Notes under the pieces: generated by a model | What the model saw: the letters and a program-made list of their open reading frames with translations, nothing else | What the model was told of the DNA's origin: nothing | The model's database searches: none | In this document: in pieces, positions 33,402 to 33,894 of the stretch | Layout of the letters: each line of letters begins with the position of its first letter | Position numbering within the stretch: position 1 is the stretch's first letter | Assembly: GCA_023250995.1 (NCBI GenBank) | Contig: JAHEZO010000012.1 | Coordinates: 1-33,894, forward strand | From: Flavobacteriales bacterium | GTDB lineage: Bacteria; Bacteroidota; Bacteroidia; Flavobacteriales_H; JAHEZO01 | DNA length: 33,894 bases | Direction: 5' to 3' | Translations under genes and position numbers: made by a program

Positions 33402-33417
33402 AAAACACTCGTGTTTT
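33402..33417 (-). terminator. Possible terminator of the dTDP-glucose dehydratase gene
   Basis: AAAACAC/GTGTTTT forms a small hairpin followed on the minus strand by TTTTTATT. It lies 100 bp beyond the stop. The stem is short and A/T-rich, so this is a weak call. Confidence 0.35.
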
Positions 33418-33516
33418 GAGCTATGGAATTAGAATGAAATCCATTTTTCAGATAAAAAAAATTGAAATTATCCGCAAGTATTTTTTTATTTTTTGTTTCG
33501 GAAGAGGGAATCAAAA

Positions 33517-33894
33517 TCATCTTACTTCGTACTGTCTTTCATAATAATTCTTGTATGCTCCCGAGGTAACGCCATTCAACCATTTTTCGTTGGCAAGATA
33601 CCAGTCAACAGTTTTTTCAAGGCCTTCTTCAAATTGAAGAGAAGGAAGCCAGCGAAGTTCGTTTTGAAGTTTGGAGGAATCAATGGCGTACCGAAGATCA
33701 TGTCCGGCCCGGTCGGTAACATAAGTAATTTGTTTTTCAGATGTTCCCTCAGGCCGGTTTAATTTTTTATCCATTATCCTGCAAAGTAACTTCACCAGGT
33801 CAATGTTTTTCCATTCATTGTTTCCGCCTATGTTATAAGTTTCACCTTGCGTCCCTTTATGAAAAATCAAATCAATGGCAGAGGCATGGTCTTC
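33517..33894 (-). CDS. rfbB: dTDP-glucose 4,6-dehydratase, C-terminal part (5' partial)
   Basis: The frame is open to the right edge; the visible part begins EDHASAIDLIFHKGTQGETYNIGGNNEWKNIDLVKLLC, which matches the C-terminal substrate-binding region of RfbB/RmlB (VEDHCxAIDxxL...GExYNIGGxNE). Next, TYVTDRAGHDLRYAIDSSKLQNELRW is the conserved RPGHDxRYAID...LGW block, here with A for P, and the end FEEGLEKTVDWYLANEKW is typical. The enzyme makes dTDP-4-keto-6-deoxyglucose for rhamnose and related sugars of surface polysaccharide. The rest of the pathway would be expected to the right of the window. Confidence 0.93.
   Translation of the reverse strand, partial: EDHASAIDLIFHKGTQGETYNIGGNNEWKNIDLVKLLCRIMDKKLNRPEGTSEKQITYVTDRAGHDLRYAIDSSKLQNELRWLPSLQFEEGLEKTVDWYLANEKWLNGVTSGAYKNYYERQYEVR

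Noticed and set aside
33493-33762. Plus-strand open frame across the dTDP-glucose dehydratase gene
   Set aside because: It is antisense to a clear RfbB C-terminus and has no recognisable features.

Overview
The window is chromosomal DNA from a Bacteroidota bacterium, AT-rich and probably an environmental or uncultured lineage. Four proteins carry type IX secretion (T9SS) C-terminal sorting domains, one carries SprB repeats, several promoters fit the Bacteroidota TAnnTTTG -7 pattern, and Shine-Dalgarno sequences are mostly absent. No rRNA, CRISPR array, prophage or transposase gene is visible.

Layout. 1-7907 is the 3' part of a giant surface adhesin, open at the left edge. It has 11 PKD-like repeats, 10 repeats of a second type, 7 SprB repeats and a type B sorting domain. 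mnmG (tRNA modification) and a SAM methyltransferase follow. 11123-16360 on the minus strand holds a secreted protein of unknown function, an ALDH7/antiquitin-type aldehyde dehydrogenase and a secreted beta-propeller. Then come a secreted metallophosphoesterase (+), a GyrI-like domain protein (-) and gpmI (-). This stretch carries three short non-coding elements with the same terminal inverted repeat, each just upstream of a minus-strand gene. tRNA-Gln(TTG) with its own promoter and terminator comes next.

21594-28113 (+) is a spread-out feo region: a small lipoprotein, feoA, a nucleotidyltransferase-like gene with a small partner, a secreted M1 aminopeptidase, feoB and a SprT-like metalloprotein. 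28265-31739 (-) is a compact four-gene operon: an exported YidD-like protein, two related TPR/membrane proteins and an exported caspase-like peptidase. 31823-33282 (-) encodes a lipoprotein and three tandem TRL-like small lipoproteins. The right edge cuts a dTDP-glucose 4,6-dehydratase gene.

The observations most worth a second look are the exported caspase/YidD/TPR operon, the family of short elements sharing ends but with two different interiors, and the feo locus split by a toxin-antitoxin-like pair and a peptidase. All functional statements rest on motif reading; no database search was run.
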